This document shows, in pieces, positions 36,301 through 45,303 of a stretch of 64,000 nt of DNA. The stretch's first letter is position 1. The number at the start of each line of letters is the position of its first letter. The stretch is from Rhodobacteraceae bacterium HLUCCO07 (GTDB lineage: Bacteria > Pseudomonadota > Alphaproteobacteria > Rhodobacterales > Rhodobacteraceae): contig LJSU01000018.1 in the NCBI GenBank assembly GCA_001314705.1, positions 260,630 through 324,629 on the forward strand. Direction: 5' to 3'. The translations under genes and the position numbers were made by a program. The notes under the pieces are model-generated. The model did not search any database. It saw only the letters and a list, made by a program, of their open reading frames with translations, and had not been told where the DNA came from.

Positions 36301-37026
36301 TTTGTTTTCAAGGGATTAGCAAATTTTCTCTTGGTCCGAGATCGTGTTCAGGAAAAAGTTCAGATAGTCCGCTTTTACTCCAAACCGGTTTGGCCGTGAA
36401 CATTGCCGGGCCATCGGGAAGCCTTGCGGTGGTCCTGTCGTCGATCGCGCGCCCTCTGACACATCTTTCAGGCGTAGTGTAGATTTCTCTGTAAGCTCTG
36501 AAAGGCAATCAGGCCTTCGCCGCATTTTGCCGCACCCGCCACTGCGAAAGCGGACACAGCGCTGGCGTTTCGACAATCGGGCGCAGCGTCGGGCTCAAAC
36601 GCGAGCGGCAAGCCGCTCTTAAATCTCCAAGTCGCCACAAAGAGGTTGCCACGCGCGAAGCTCACGCCGCCATTTTGCCCTGCAAGAATGCAAGTCCCAA
36701 GAAGTGCGCGAGCGCCGCCATGCGCGTAACACAGGGCCAGATTCAGATCGGACAAGAATGGCAGGAATTTCTATCTGCTGCATTGTAGACGGTCCGGGCT
36801 ATTGCAGACCCGTGGTTGCCCTATCAACCCGTATTCGAGCGTTCAGCGACCGACCATTGGAGCGCAGAACGCTTGATCCGACTGCATTATTGGGCAATGG
36901 TGAAAGCAGGAGAAGCGCTGTTTGGGCAATGACGCGTCAATCTGTTGACAGTGATGGCGTGTCATTTGCGATAGAGTGATGGTGTCATCCCGTCTGACCG
37001 GATGCCCTGGGGTGGAGGTAAGGTCT
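36301..37026. other. Gene-poor stretch after tRNA-Cys
   Basis: No ORF here has a ribosome site plus recognisable protein sequence. The composition is more AT-rich and mixed than the flanks, and both strands give only short, low-complexity frames. Given its place directly 3' of a tRNA gene and before a truncated acs remnant, it is most likely decayed coding or integrated DNA. No copy of the tRNA 3' end was found by eye to mark an attachment site. Confidence 0.5.
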
Positions 37027-37449
37027 ATGATTGTCGCCAAACGGGCAGAGGCGGTCGGAGTGGTCGGCTTCCATATCGATGCTAACGGCAATGGACCGAT
37101 GCACGCGGTGTCGATCACCAATCCCAACGGATCCTGGGACAAGCATTGCATGCAGCTGAACCGGATCAAGCCCAATACCAAGGTGAAGAATACCACGTTG
37201 GCTTACGAGACCGTTTCGATCAATTGGCTTGAGGATGACAATCCAAATGTCGCGGCAAACTGCATCGACCGACATCTGGAGAAAAGGGGCGAACAGACTG
37301 CCATCATCTGGGAGCCGGACGACCCCAAGGACGCGACGCTACACATTTCTTGCAAGGCATTGCATGCGCAATCCTGCAAGATGGCCAAAATCCTCAAGTC
37401 GATGGACGTGGGGCGTGGCGGCCGGGTGGTGACGAGGACCGCCGCCTGA
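37027..37449 (+). pseudogene. Truncated, diverged acetyl-CoA synthetase (5' remnant of acs)
   Basis: A 140-codon ORF aligning by eye with only the N-terminal part of acetyl-CoA synthetase (about 650 residues): RIKPNTKVKNTTLAY, NVAANCIDRHLEKRG, QTAIIWEPDDPKD, then CKMAKILKSMDVGRGGRVV, after which Acs would continue into its ATP-binding core. Instead the frame ends TRTAA-stop, so the AMP-forming core, catalytic lysine and CoA site are all absent. Normally conserved residues are changed (SINWLEDDN for SIKWFEDG), showing relaxed selection. A strong GGAGG lies eight bases before the ATG, so it may still be translated. It sits where acs usually lies, just before DUF4212 and the symporter. Confidence 0.75.
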
Positions 37450-37518
37450 GAGACAACTCGCGCCGGGATGGTCCCGGTCGGGTTCGATTAAGACACTTGA
37501 CCAAAGGGAGGAAATGAT

Positions 37519-37791
37519 TTGGCACTCACGGAGCAAGAAAAAGAATCGGCCAGAGCATATTGGAAAACCAATGTGCGCATCATTCTTATCAGCCTGGTAA
37601 TCTGGGCCCTCGTCTCGTTCGGCTTCGGTATCCTGCTGCGACCGATGCTTGCGGGGATTTCCATCGGCGGGACCGACCTGGGGTTCTGGTTCGCACAGCA
37701 GGGATCTATCTTGGTGTTCCTGGCGCTGATCTTCTTCTACGCTTGGCGGATGAACAAGCTTGATGCCGAACACGGCGTTGGTGAAGAATAG
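37519..37791 (+). CDS. DUF4212 sodium/substrate symporter small subunit
   Basis: A 90-residue protein with two membrane helices (about residues 20-42 and 55-77) and the family N-terminus ARAYWKTNVRIILISLVIW. It is the small partner of VC_2705-type sodium/solute symporters, comparable to YhdT with PanF. The start is TTG at 37519, fixed by GGGAGGA six bases upstream; a nearby ATG is out of frame. It ends 16 bases before the symporter start. Confidence 0.88.
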   Translation: MALTEQEKESARAYWKTNVRIILISLVIWALVSFGFGILLRPMLAGISIGGTDLGFWFAQQGSILVFLALIFFYAWRMNKLDAEHGVGEE

Positions 37792-37807
37792 AGAGGGGCA
37801 GGGACAG

Positions 37808-39592
37808 ATGGATCAGTTTACAATCAACCTATTGTTCGTGGGCGCGAGTTTCGCGCTCTACATCGGCATCGCCGTCTGGGCACGCGCAGGCTCGACCAGT
37901 GAATTCTACGCTGCCGGTCGCGGGGTTCATCCCGTCACCAACGGTATGGCCACCGCCGCGGACTGGATGTCGGCCGCATCCTTCATCTCGATGGCCGGCC
38001 TCATCGCCTTCACCGGCTATGACAACTCGTCCTTCCTGATGGGCTGGACCGGTGGTTATGTGCTGCTGGCGCTGCTGCTTGCGCCATATTTGCGCAAGTT
38101 CGGCAAATTCACGGTCAGCGAGTTCATCGGTGACCGGTTCTACAGTCCGACCGCGCGCCTGATCGCGGTGATCTGCCTGATCGTCGCGTCTCTGACCTAC
38201 GTGATCGGCCAGATGACTGGTGTCGGAGTGGCCTTCGGCCGGTTCCTGGAGGTCAGCAACACGCTCGGCCTCTTGATCGGGGCTGTGGTTGTTTTTGCCT
38301 ATGCGGTCTTTGGCGGGATGAAGGGCGTGACCTACACCCAGGTCGCACAGTATGTCGTGCTGATTACCGCCTACACGATCCCGGCGGTTTTCATCTCGCT
38401 GCAAGTGACCGGCAACCCGCTTCCGATGTTCGGCCTGTTCAGTGAACACACGGCCAGCGGGCAGCCACTGCTCGAACGGCTTGACCAGATCGTAGATGAG
38501 CTGGGCTTCAACGAGTATACCGTGCATCACGGAGATACGCTGAACATGGTACTCTTCACCCTGTCGCTGATGATCGGCACGGCAGGTCTGCCGCATGTCA
38601 TCATGCGCTTCTTCACGGTGCCGCGTGTGGCCGATGCGCGCTGGTCCGCCGGCTGGGCGCTGGTCTTCATCGCACTTCTTTACCTGACGGCTCCGGCCGT
38701 GGGAGCGATGGCACGGCTCAACATTACCGAACTGATGTGGCCGGAAGGCACCGACGGCCAGGCCGTCTCGGTCGAACAGATTGCGGACGATCCCGAGTAC
38801 GACTGGATGGCGACGTGGCAGACGACCGGCCTTCTCGGCTGGGAGGACAAGAACGGTGACGGTCGCATCCAGTACTACAACGATGCCGACGCAGACATGC
38901 AAGCACGGGCCGAAGAAGAAGGCTGGGAAGGCAATGAGCTGACCAACTTCAACAATGACATCCTCGTTCTGGCCAACCCGGAGATCGCCAACCTGCCGGG
39001 CTGGGTGATCGGTCTGGTGGCTGCAGGGGGCATCGCTGCCGCACTTTCCACTGCCGCGGGGCTGTTGCTCGCAATTTCGTCGGCGGTCAGTCACGACCTG
39101 GTGAAGGGGCGCTTCAAGCCGGATATCTCGGAAAAGGGAGAGCTTCTGTCGGCGCGGATCGCGATGGCCGGGTCCATCGTCCTTGCCTCGTATCTGGGCC
39201 TCAATCCGCCGGGCTTTGCTGCGGAGACCGTCGCGCTTGCCTTTGGCATCGCTGCGGCGTCGATCTTTCCCGCGCTGATGATGGGCATCTTTACCAAGGT
39301 GAACAACCACGGCGCTGTGGCGGGTATGTTGACCGGCCTGATCGTCACGCTGGTCTACATCTTCCTGCACAAGGGCTGGTTGTTCGTTCCTGATACGAAC
39401 AGCTTCACGGATGCCGACCCGCTTCTCGGAACTGTCAAATCCACAGCCTTCGGTGCGGTGGGTGCGATGCTCAACTTCATCGTTGCCTTTACCGTGTCCA
39501 AGATGACAACGCCGATCCCGCAGGAGGTCGACGACCTGGTCGAAAGCGTGCGCGTGCCGAAAGGCGCGGCGGCAGCTGCGGCCGACCACTGA
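37808..39592 (+). CDS. Sodium:solute symporter (SSS family, VC_2705 type)
   Basis: A 594-residue SSS-family permease, likely an acetate or short carboxylate transporter like ActP. Family landmarks: FYAAGRGVHPVTNGMATAADWMSAASF (near residue 34), the Na-site helix region ITAYTIPAVFISL, and PHVIMRFFTVP near 258. A hydrophilic insertion of about 90 residues (near 310-400: MWPEGTDGQAV...EEEGWEGNEL) separates two helices and is typical of the VC_2705 subgroup. The start at 37808 (MDQFTINLLF) has AGGGG upstream. It is paired with DUF4212 and followed by a strong hairpin. Confidence 0.9.
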   Translation: MDQFTINLLFVGASFALYIGIAVWARAGSTSEFYAAGRGVHPVTNGMATAADWMSAASFISMAGLIAFTGYDNSSFLMGWTGGYVLLALLLAPYLRKFGKFTVSEFIGDRFYSPTARLIAVICLIVASLTYVIGQMTGVGVAFGRFLEVSNTLGLLIGAVVVFAYAVFGGMKGVTYTQVAQYVVLITAYTIPAVFISLQVTGNPLPMFGLFSEHTASGQPLLERLDQIVDELGFNEYTVHHGDTLNMVLFTLSLMIGTAGLPHVIMRFFTVPRVADARWSAGWALVFIALLYLTAPAVGAMARLNITELMWPEGTDGQAVSVEQIADDPEYDWMATWQTTGLLGWEDKNGDGRIQYYNDADADMQARAEEEGWEGNELTNFNNDILVLANPEIANLPGWVIGLVAAGGIAAALSTAAGLLLAISSAVSHDLVKGRFKPDISEKGELLSARIAMAGSIVLASYLGLNPPGFAAETVALAFGIAAASIFPALMMGIFTKVNNHGAVAGMLTGLIVTLVYIFLHKGWLFVPDTNSFTDADPLLGTVKSTAFGAVGAMLNFIVAFTVSKMTTPIPQEVDDLVESVRVPKGAAAAAADH

Positions 39593-39600
39593 GAAAGACA

Positions 39601-39628
39601 GGCAGGGGCGGCGCATGCTGCCCCTGCC
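39601..39628 (+). terminator. Strong hairpin between the symporter and DUF294 genes
   Basis: GGCAGGGGCGGC, loop GCAT, GCTGCCCCTGCC: a 12-pair stem with one G-T pair, eight bases after the symporter stop. No immediate T-run (TTTTT appears 25 bases later), so it may partially terminate or stabilise the upstream mRNA, lowering expression of the downstream signalling genes. Confidence 0.6.
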
Positions 39629-39713
39629 CGCACTGGCGCCCACTGGTATTTTTGGCAGGAATCGGGTGCATTTGATTGACTTCACTCACCAGATCCAGGC
39701 GGAGCCGACCGGC

Positions 39714-41552
39714 ATGAGCGATGCGGACCCCAGTTTGATCGAGACACTGTGTCGTCATGCACCGTTCGATGATCTGTCCGAGGATTTGCGTGCGCGCATC
39801 GCTCCCGACCTTCGACTAATCGAGATCGGCGCGGACGAGATGCTTGCCCGCAAAGGCGACACGCTGGACGGGCTCTACCTGATCGAAAACGGCGGTTTTG
39901 ACATGCGGGCAGGCGCACATGACCTGGTTGCGCATCGTGGCCCCGGCGAGATCATGGGCGAGCGTGGCCTGCTGCGCGATGGGAAGGCACAGCTTGACGT
40001 TCGGTCGACCGAGGCCGCGCGCCTGATTCTGGTTCCCAAGGCGCATTTCAACACACTGATGGCGCGCAGCGGCACCGTGGCCCGCTGGTTCGCACGTGCC
40101 CGACCCAACGATCCGGACGAGACTGGGCCCAATGCCATTGGGCTGACGGCGCTGCAAGTGTCGGACCTGATGTCGAAAAAGCCGATCACCTGCACGGCCG
40201 ATGCGACGATTTCAGATGTGGCACGGCTGATGCGCGACCACGGCATCTCTTCGGTGGTGGTGATGGCAAATGACAGCCTTGCCGGCATCGTCACCGTTCG
40301 AGACTTGACGCACAAGGTGCTGGCCGAGGATATGGACGGCACGGTCTCGGTCGGTCAGGTGATGACCCCCGATCCTGTTACCATTTCACCGGACAGTCTC
40401 GGCCTCGACGCGCTCATGAAACTGGCTGATCTAGGCGTCAATCACCTGCCAGTGGCCAAGGATGAACGCGTCGTGGGCATGATCGGAAGGACCGATCTCT
40501 TCCGTCAACAGGCCGCAACGGCCAGTCACATGGTTGCCGATATCGCAGGCGCACAATCAGCGCAGGACATGGCGCATGTAATGGAGCGCGTGCCGGGGCT
40601 TCTGGCACAGCTTGTGCAGGCCGGCGTCAAGCCCGGTTCAATCACCCGGCGGATCACCGACATCACCGATGCCATCACCCGCCGCCTTTTGACGCTGGCC
40701 GAGGAAAAGCTTGGCCCGCCGCCGGTCTCCTATCTCTGGGCAGCCTGCGGTAGCCAGGGCCGGCGCGAGCAGACCGGCATCAGCGACCAGGACAATTGCC
40801 TAATCCTCGACGACGCCTTCCGCCCCGAGCATGACGCCTATTTCGCTGAGATGGCGCGGTTCGTCAGTGACGGACTGGACACTTGCGGCTTCTTCTACTG
40901 CCCCGGTGACATGATGGCGACAAATCCGCGCTGGCGTCAGCCCCGCGGAGTGTGGCGAAACTATTTCGACCGTTGGATCAGGCAGCCCGACAACGAGGCG
41001 CAGATGCTGGCCTCCGTGATGTTCGATCTGCGCCCCATCGCGGGAGAGTTCGCACTTTTCGAGAACCTCGAGCAGGAGGTTCTGGCGACTGCGAAGAGGA
41101 ACTCGATTTTCGTAGCGCACATGATCTCGAACTCGCTCAAGCATACCGTTCCGCTCGGTTTCTTTCGCGGCTTCACACTGATCCGATCGGGCGAGAACCG
41201 AAACACTATCGACCTCAAGGCTTCCGGTGTCATCCCGGTGGTCGATCTGGGGCGGATCTATGCGCTTCTGGGGTCACTCACAGCCTCGGGCACCCGCGAC
41301 CGGATCGAGGGCGCGAGAAAGACGGGGGTGATCTCGGAAAGTGGCGCGCGGGACCTGCTTGATGCCTACGACCTGATCGCCGAGACCCGGCTGCGCCACC
41401 AGGCGGGGCAGGTTGCGCGTGGTGAAGAGCCGGATAATTTCATGAACCCTGCCGAGATGTCGGATCTGGAGCGCAATCACTTGCGCGATGCCTTCATGGT
41501 GGTCAAGACGATGCAATCTGCCATCGGGCAATCCAGGGGGGCACGCGAGTAG
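39714..41552 (+). CDS. cNMP-binding / tandem CBS / DUF294 nucleotidyltransferase-like regulator
   Basis: A 612-residue regulatory protein with four parts: a cyclic-nucleotide-binding fold (about residues 15-110), two CBS domains that bind adenine nucleotides (about 145-270), a DUF294 nucleotidyltransferase core with CGSQGRREQTGISDQDN (G346-D360, matching the GSxGRxE...DxD pattern of GlnD-like enzymes), and a helical DUF294_C end. The catalytic acidic pair D358/D360 is kept, so protein nucleotidylation is possible. The start at 39714 (MSDADPSL) has GGAG upstream. It follows the symporter in many proteobacteria. Confidence 0.9.
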   Translation: MSDADPSLIETLCRHAPFDDLSEDLRARIAPDLRLIEIGADEMLARKGDTLDGLYLIENGGFDMRAGAHDLVAHRGPGEIMGERGLLRDGKAQLDVRSTEAARLILVPKAHFNTLMARSGTVARWFARARPNDPDETGPNAIGLTALQVSDLMSKKPITCTADATISDVARLMRDHGISSVVVMANDSLAGIVTVRDLTHKVLAEDMDGTVSVGQVMTPDPVTISPDSLGLDALMKLADLGVNHLPVAKDERVVGMIGRTDLFRQQAATASHMVADIAGAQSAQDMAHVMERVPGLLAQLVQAGVKPGSITRRITDITDAITRRLLTLAEEKLGPPPVSYLWAACGSQGRREQTGISDQDNCLILDDAFRPEHDAYFAEMARFVSDGLDTCGFFYCPGDMMATNPRWRQPRGVWRNYFDRWIRQPDNEAQMLASVMFDLRPIAGEFALFENLEQEVLATAKRNSIFVAHMISNSLKHTVPLGFFRGFTLIRSGENRNTIDLKASGVIPVVDLGRIYALLGSLTASGTRDRIEGARKTGVISESGARDLLDAYDLIAETRLRHQAGQVARGEEPDNFMNPAEMSDLERNHLRDAFMVVKTMQSAIGQSRGARE

Positions 41553-41555
41553 ATC

Positions 41556-42062
41556 ATGTTTTTCGAGCTTGTCGCGACATTCGCTGCGGGGATCGCGGCC
41601 GCTGGTCTGGCGCTCATAGCCGGGCATCTCAGTCGTGGGCGCCTACCGCGCTGGTTCGCGTCGGTGGCGGCGGGCGCGGCGATGCTGGGTTATGCGATCT
41701 GGTCGGAATACACTTGGGCCGCACGCACGGTGGACGGGCTGCCCGACGGGGTCGAGGTACTCAGAACCGTCGAAGAAGCACGCTTCTGGAAGCCCTGGAC
41801 CCATGTGGTGCCGCAAACCACACGGATCATGGCGCTGGACCGTCAAGGGGTCCAGACCAAGGCGGACGCCCAAGGAATCCTGCTTGCGGACGTATATTTG
41901 TTTGCGCGATGGACGCCGCCCGCGAAACGCCCGCAACTGGTGGATTGCGACGGGCGCGCGCGCGCCGATGTGAGTACCGCTGCACTGGCAGACCCGGACA
42001 AGGCCAATTGGAGGAGTGTGGACGGCGATGATCCGTTGATCGAGGCGCTGTGCCAGTCGTGA
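41556..42062 (+). CDS. Membrane-anchored hypothetical protein
   Basis: A 168-residue protein with two N-terminal membrane helices (about residues 3-24 and 32-50) and a soluble C-terminal domain ending in a cysteine (ALCQS). It starts three bases after the DUF294 gene stop, so it is in the same operon. I recognise no catalytic motif. Similar small proteins sit between the DUF294 gene and the exonuclease gene in related genomes, as I recall. Confidence 0.75.
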   Translation: MFFELVATFAAGIAAAGLALIAGHLSRGRLPRWFASVAAGAAMLGYAIWSEYTWAARTVDGLPDGVEVLRTVEEARFWKPWTHVVPQTTRIMALDRQGVQTKADAQGILLADVYLFARWTPPAKRPQLVDCDGRARADVSTAALADPDKANWRSVDGDDPLIEALCQS

Positions 42063-42096
42063 CACAGCTTGGCATGACCGGGAGAGGAGGCCCGCA

Positions 42097-42480
42097 ATGT
42101 CGCAAAAGACCGTTCTGCTTGTCGAGGACGAGGATAACATCGCGCTTGCGCTCACCCATCTGATCGGGCGCGCGGGCTTTCGCCTCCGCCGCGAAGCAAC
42201 GGGAAACGCCGCGCTCGCCGCCCTGCGCGAGGACCCGCCCGACCTGGTCGTACTCGACGTGATGCTGCCGGAACGATCGGGCTACGAGATATGCGAGATC
42301 ATTCGCCGCGATCCCGATCTCTCGGGAATCAAGGTGCTGATGATCACCGCGGGCGCTGGTGACGTGGCGCGCCGCAAGGGATTGGCTGTGGGTGCCGACG
42401 CCTTCATGACCAAACCCTTTGCCACGGCCGATCTGACCGCGCGCATCACCCAGATGTTGGGAGAGGGCAGCGATGATTGA
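42097..42480 (+). CDS. Single-domain response regulator (CheY-like receiver)
   Basis: A 127-residue receiver domain with no output domain. The acidic pair is in LLVEDEDN (residues 9-13), the phospho-acceptor Asp in LVVLDVMLPERSG (near 54), followed by ITAGAG and the conserved Lys in MTKPFAT (near 108). GAGGAGG is six bases before the ATG. Its 3' end overlaps the next gene by eight bases, coupling it to the membrane pseudo-kinase/exonuclease. It presumably receives phosphate from a kinase elsewhere and acts by protein contact. Confidence 0.92.
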   Translation: MSQKTVLLVEDEDNIALALTHLIGRAGFRLRREATGNAALAALREDPPDLVVLDVMLPERSGYEICEIIRRDPDLSGIKVLMITAGAGDVARRKGLAVGADAFMTKPFATADLTARITQMLGEGSDD

Positions 42481-44539
42481 ACGTCTGTCGAGGCGTCTGG
42501 GGCTGCGGCTCCGGTTCGCGCTTTTCTTCGCAGCGCTCGGCTTGGGGGGCACTGCGCTTATCGGTACGGGGCTCTGGATTGGCCACGCGCGCAGCGGCGG
42601 ACCGATTGACGGCTTCGTGATCGCGGGCGTACTTGGTGGACTCGGTGTGCTGGGCCTGTCGGTGTGGATTGGGCTTCTTTTCGACGAAAACGTCGCCAAG
42701 CCAATCCTCGCACTCGCATCGGACCTGACGACCCGTGCGCGCGCCGATGTAGATCTGGATGTCGATGAGAGCCAGGCTAGGCATCTCGGTGCGCTCGCAC
42801 CCGCCGCCAACGCCATCAACACCGCCCTTTCGGAGGCCCGCGCCGCTCGGCAAAGGGCGATCGCGCGGGAGACCGCCCGCATCGCCCGCGAAAAGGCGCT
42901 TTTCGAAGCGCTGTTTCGGGACCTGGGCGAGGGCGCAGTGGTCGCCACGCCAGACAATCGCGTAATGCTTTACAACCGTATGGCGCAGGATCTTCTGGGC
43001 GATATCGGGCTGGACCGCCCGCTTTCGGCCTTTCTGCGTCCTGAGCCGATCACTGACGCGCTGTCACGCATGCAGAAGGCACGCGTGCGCGGCGAGGTCA
43101 CGGCCGAGACCTTTCTCGCTGCCTCGGCCGATGGCGCGCGGTTCATGCTGGGCCGCGTGAGCCCGATCCTTTCAGACGAGGAACTGTCGGGCCATGTCCT
43201 GATCTTTCAAGACGCAACCGAGGAACTCAGCACACATGCCAAGCACGACCACCTTTTCACGGCGCTGATGGAGGGCGTCCGGCGGCCTGCCGGGACCATC
43301 GGCGCGTTGCTTGAGTTGACGGATTCGGACGAGGATCTGACACCCGAGACCCGTGAACGGGTGCGGCAGGGAATCAAGGACGAGGTTGCACGCCTCTTTG
43401 CTTGTGTCGACGACATGGGCAAGCGTCACGCCATGATAAAATCACGCCGCTGGCCCATGTCACCAGTCGCTGCGAACCACATCTTCGACGGCATCAGCGC
43501 GGGTGCCGACACGCCGCTCAGGATCATCCGCAGCGAGGCAATGCTCAGCTGTGACGGGTTCGCGGTCATCACACTGCTGCGCATTCTGGTCGGGCATCTG
43601 TTTGAGCAAGGCACCCGCGACGCTCTGACCCTTTACGTTGAGGAAGACGCCGCCGAGACGCGCCTGATCCTTGGCTGGCAGGGAGAGCCTGTGACCGACG
43701 GCCAGCTTACAGAATTGCTGTGCAACCCACTCTCGCCCGCCTATGGAGAATATTCCGGCCGCGATGCATTGAACGCACATCAGACCGACCTGTGGTCCGA
43801 ACCGGAGGATGGCGGCTACCGGATCGTGCTGCCGCTCGCCTCGGCAAACCCGCCCCTGACCCCCTGCGATGCCCGGCCCGAGTTCTACGATTTCAACCTG
43901 CCGGAGGCGCCCAAAGGCGATATGTCCAACACGCCATTGTCGGAGCTGAGCTTCGTGGTCTTCGACACTGAAACCACGGGGCTGTCGCCGCGCGGCGGCG
44001 ACGAGATCGTTCAGATCGCCGGGCTGCGGATCGTCAACGGGCGCATCCTGCATGGCGAAACTTTCGAAACCCTGGTCAATCCCGGCCGGTCGATTCCGGC
44101 GGCCTCGACACGGGTGCATCACATCACCGAAGAGATGGTGGCGGATGCGCCCAGCATCGCCGAAGCTGGGCGACGTTTTCACGATTTTTGCAAGGGCGCG
44201 GTGCTTGTGGCCCATAATGCACCCTTCGATCTGGCCTTCCTTCGACTGAAGGAGAACGTGATCGGGCGGCGGTTCGACAACCCGGTGCTGTGCACAGTGC
44301 TGATGTCGGCGGGGCTATTCGATCACAGCGGGCAGCACACGCTTGATGCGCTCTGTGACCGGTTCGGCGTGCATATCCCCCCCGAGGCGCGGCACACCGC
44401 CATGGGTGACGCCGTGGCCACTGCCGAGGTCTTCGTCCGCATGTTGGGGCTGCTGGAGGCAAAAGGCGTCACCACGCTCGGCGCGGCAATCGCTGAAGAA
44501 GGCCGCATGACGAAGATCCGCAAGGCGCAGGCCTACTGA
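42473..44539 (+). CDS. Membrane pseudo-histidine-kinase sensor fused to a DEDDh 3'-5' exonuclease
   Basis: A 688-residue fusion. Residues 12-66 form two membrane helices; about 65-115 is HAMP-like; 130-240 is a PAS domain (LGEGAVVATPDNRVMLYNRMAQ). A kinase-like dimerisation region follows, but the H-box reads MEGVRRPAGTIGALLE with Arg where His should be, and no clear N/G1 ATP boxes are visible before about 450. From 490 on there is a complete DnaQ-like exonuclease: FDTETTG (D498, E500), HNAPFD (H581, D586) and HTAMGD (H641, D646). The nuclease should be cytoplasmic and tethered to the membrane. DnaQ-family replication proofreading is an unlikely role. Confidence 0.88.
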   Translation: MIERLSRRLGLRLRFALFFAALGLGGTALIGTGLWIGHARSGGPIDGFVIAGVLGGLGVLGLSVWIGLLFDENVAKPILALASDLTTRARADVDLDVDESQARHLGALAPAANAINTALSEARAARQRAIARETARIAREKALFEALFRDLGEGAVVATPDNRVMLYNRMAQDLLGDIGLDRPLSAFLRPEPITDALSRMQKARVRGEVTAETFLAASADGARFMLGRVSPILSDEELSGHVLIFQDATEELSTHAKHDHLFTALMEGVRRPAGTIGALLELTDSDEDLTPETRERVRQGIKDEVARLFACVDDMGKRHAMIKSRRWPMSPVAANHIFDGISAGADTPLRIIRSEAMLSCDGFAVITLLRILVGHLFEQGTRDALTLYVEEDAAETRLILGWQGEPVTDGQLTELLCNPLSPAYGEYSGRDALNAHQTDLWSEPEDGGYRIVLPLASANPPLTPCDARPEFYDFNLPEAPKGDMSNTPLSELSFVVFDTETTGLSPRGGDEIVQIAGLRIVNGRILHGETFETLVNPGRSIPAASTRVHHITEEMVADAPSIAEAGRRFHDFCKGAVLVAHNAPFDLAFLRLKENVIGRRFDNPVLCTVLMSAGLFDHSGQHTLDALCDRFGVHIPPEARHTAMGDAVATAEVFVRMLGLLEAKGVTTLGAAIAEEGRMTKIRKAQAY

Positions 44540-44551
44540 CAGCCGGTCCGC

Positions 44552-44573
44552 CCCGGATCTTCTACCGGGTTTT
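44552..44573 (+). terminator. Short intrinsic terminator after the exonuclease fusion
   Basis: CCCGG, loop ATCTTCTA, CCGGG, then TTTT. The stem is only five bases, but the position (13 bases after the stop) and the T-run suit an operon end. Confidence 0.55.
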
Positions 44574-44865
44574 GGCGAGATTTTTCCGGCTTCGATGAGC
44601 TTGACGGGCTGGTGCCCCTCGATTCCATCAGCGTGATCGGGCCCTTGTTGCCAATCACGCCGTGTGGACATGCCTCGCTTCAGCATCTACGCACCGCCAC
44701 CCTTTACAACTACTTCACCGATTTCGGCTTGTCGCAAATCGCGGTCAGCGCCGACAGTTTCACCATACACGGCGAGCCGCTGCGCGATCGCGATCGGCTA
44801 GTCTGGACCGTCAATTTGAGGTCGGCAGTCTAGCTGGTGCTATTGCTCCGGCCCCAAAACGTGCG
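44574..44865. other. Intergenic stretch, no supported gene
   Basis: About 290 bases between convergent genes. Both strands have short frames (for instance a 73-codon frame at 44612-44833) without ribosome sites or recognisable sequence. I see nothing assignable. Confidence 0.4.
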
Positions 44866-45120
44866 TCAGGCCCGCTTGATCAAGCGTATCAGGAAAAGCA
44901 CGATCACCGCGCCAATGGTGGCGTGGATGATGGCACCTGCAATGCCGCTGCCGATGCTCAGACCCAGCCTCGGCAAAACGAGACCAGCCACAAAGGCGCC
45001 GACGATCCCGATCACGATATTGCCGAGAAGGCCGTAACCGTAGCCCTTGACGAGCAGCCCCGCAAGCCAACCGGCCACGGCACCTACGAGAATTATAACG
45101 AGCAGACTTTCGAGAGCCAT
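44866..45120 (-). CDS. GlsB/YeaQ/YmgE family stress membrane protein
   Basis: An 84-residue protein with three membrane helices and the glycine-rich family pattern VGAVAGWLAGLLVKGYGYGLLGNIVIGIVGA. These proteins are associated with envelope stress but have no defined biochemical role. The start at 45120 has GGAAGGA seven bases upstream. It marks the edge of the conserved chromosome before the prophage remnants. Confidence 0.9.
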   Translation of the reverse strand: MALESLLVIILVGAVAGWLAGLLVKGYGYGLLGNIVIGIVGAFVAGLVLPRLGLSIGSGIAGAIIHATIGAVIVLFLIRLIKRA

Positions 45121-45303
45121 TTTGGATCCTTCCCATTGTACGTCCATTCATCCGAATACATCGAATGCGTATTGCTGCAAGAACACCGCATCATGCGGAT
45201 TAGTACCTGTGAACCCCGCAATGTCTCGCATGTTACCGAACACCTGGACAGCAAATTCGCTGCAATCCTGAGCTGTGGTCTTGCGCCCTCAATGGAACAA
45301 CCG

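Noticed and set aside
36468..36755. 95-codon minus-strand frame in the gap after tRNA-Cys
   Set aside because: No ribosome site, no family resemblance, and composition unlike neighbouring genes; treated as part of a decayed region.
37829..39685. 618-codon minus-strand frame opposite the symporter
   Set aside because: His/Arg/Asp-rich shadow translation of a membrane protein gene, with no ribosome site.
44612..44833. 73-codon plus-strand frame after the exonuclease fusion
   Set aside because: No ribosome site or recognisable sequence; follows a terminator and ends near a convergent gene.
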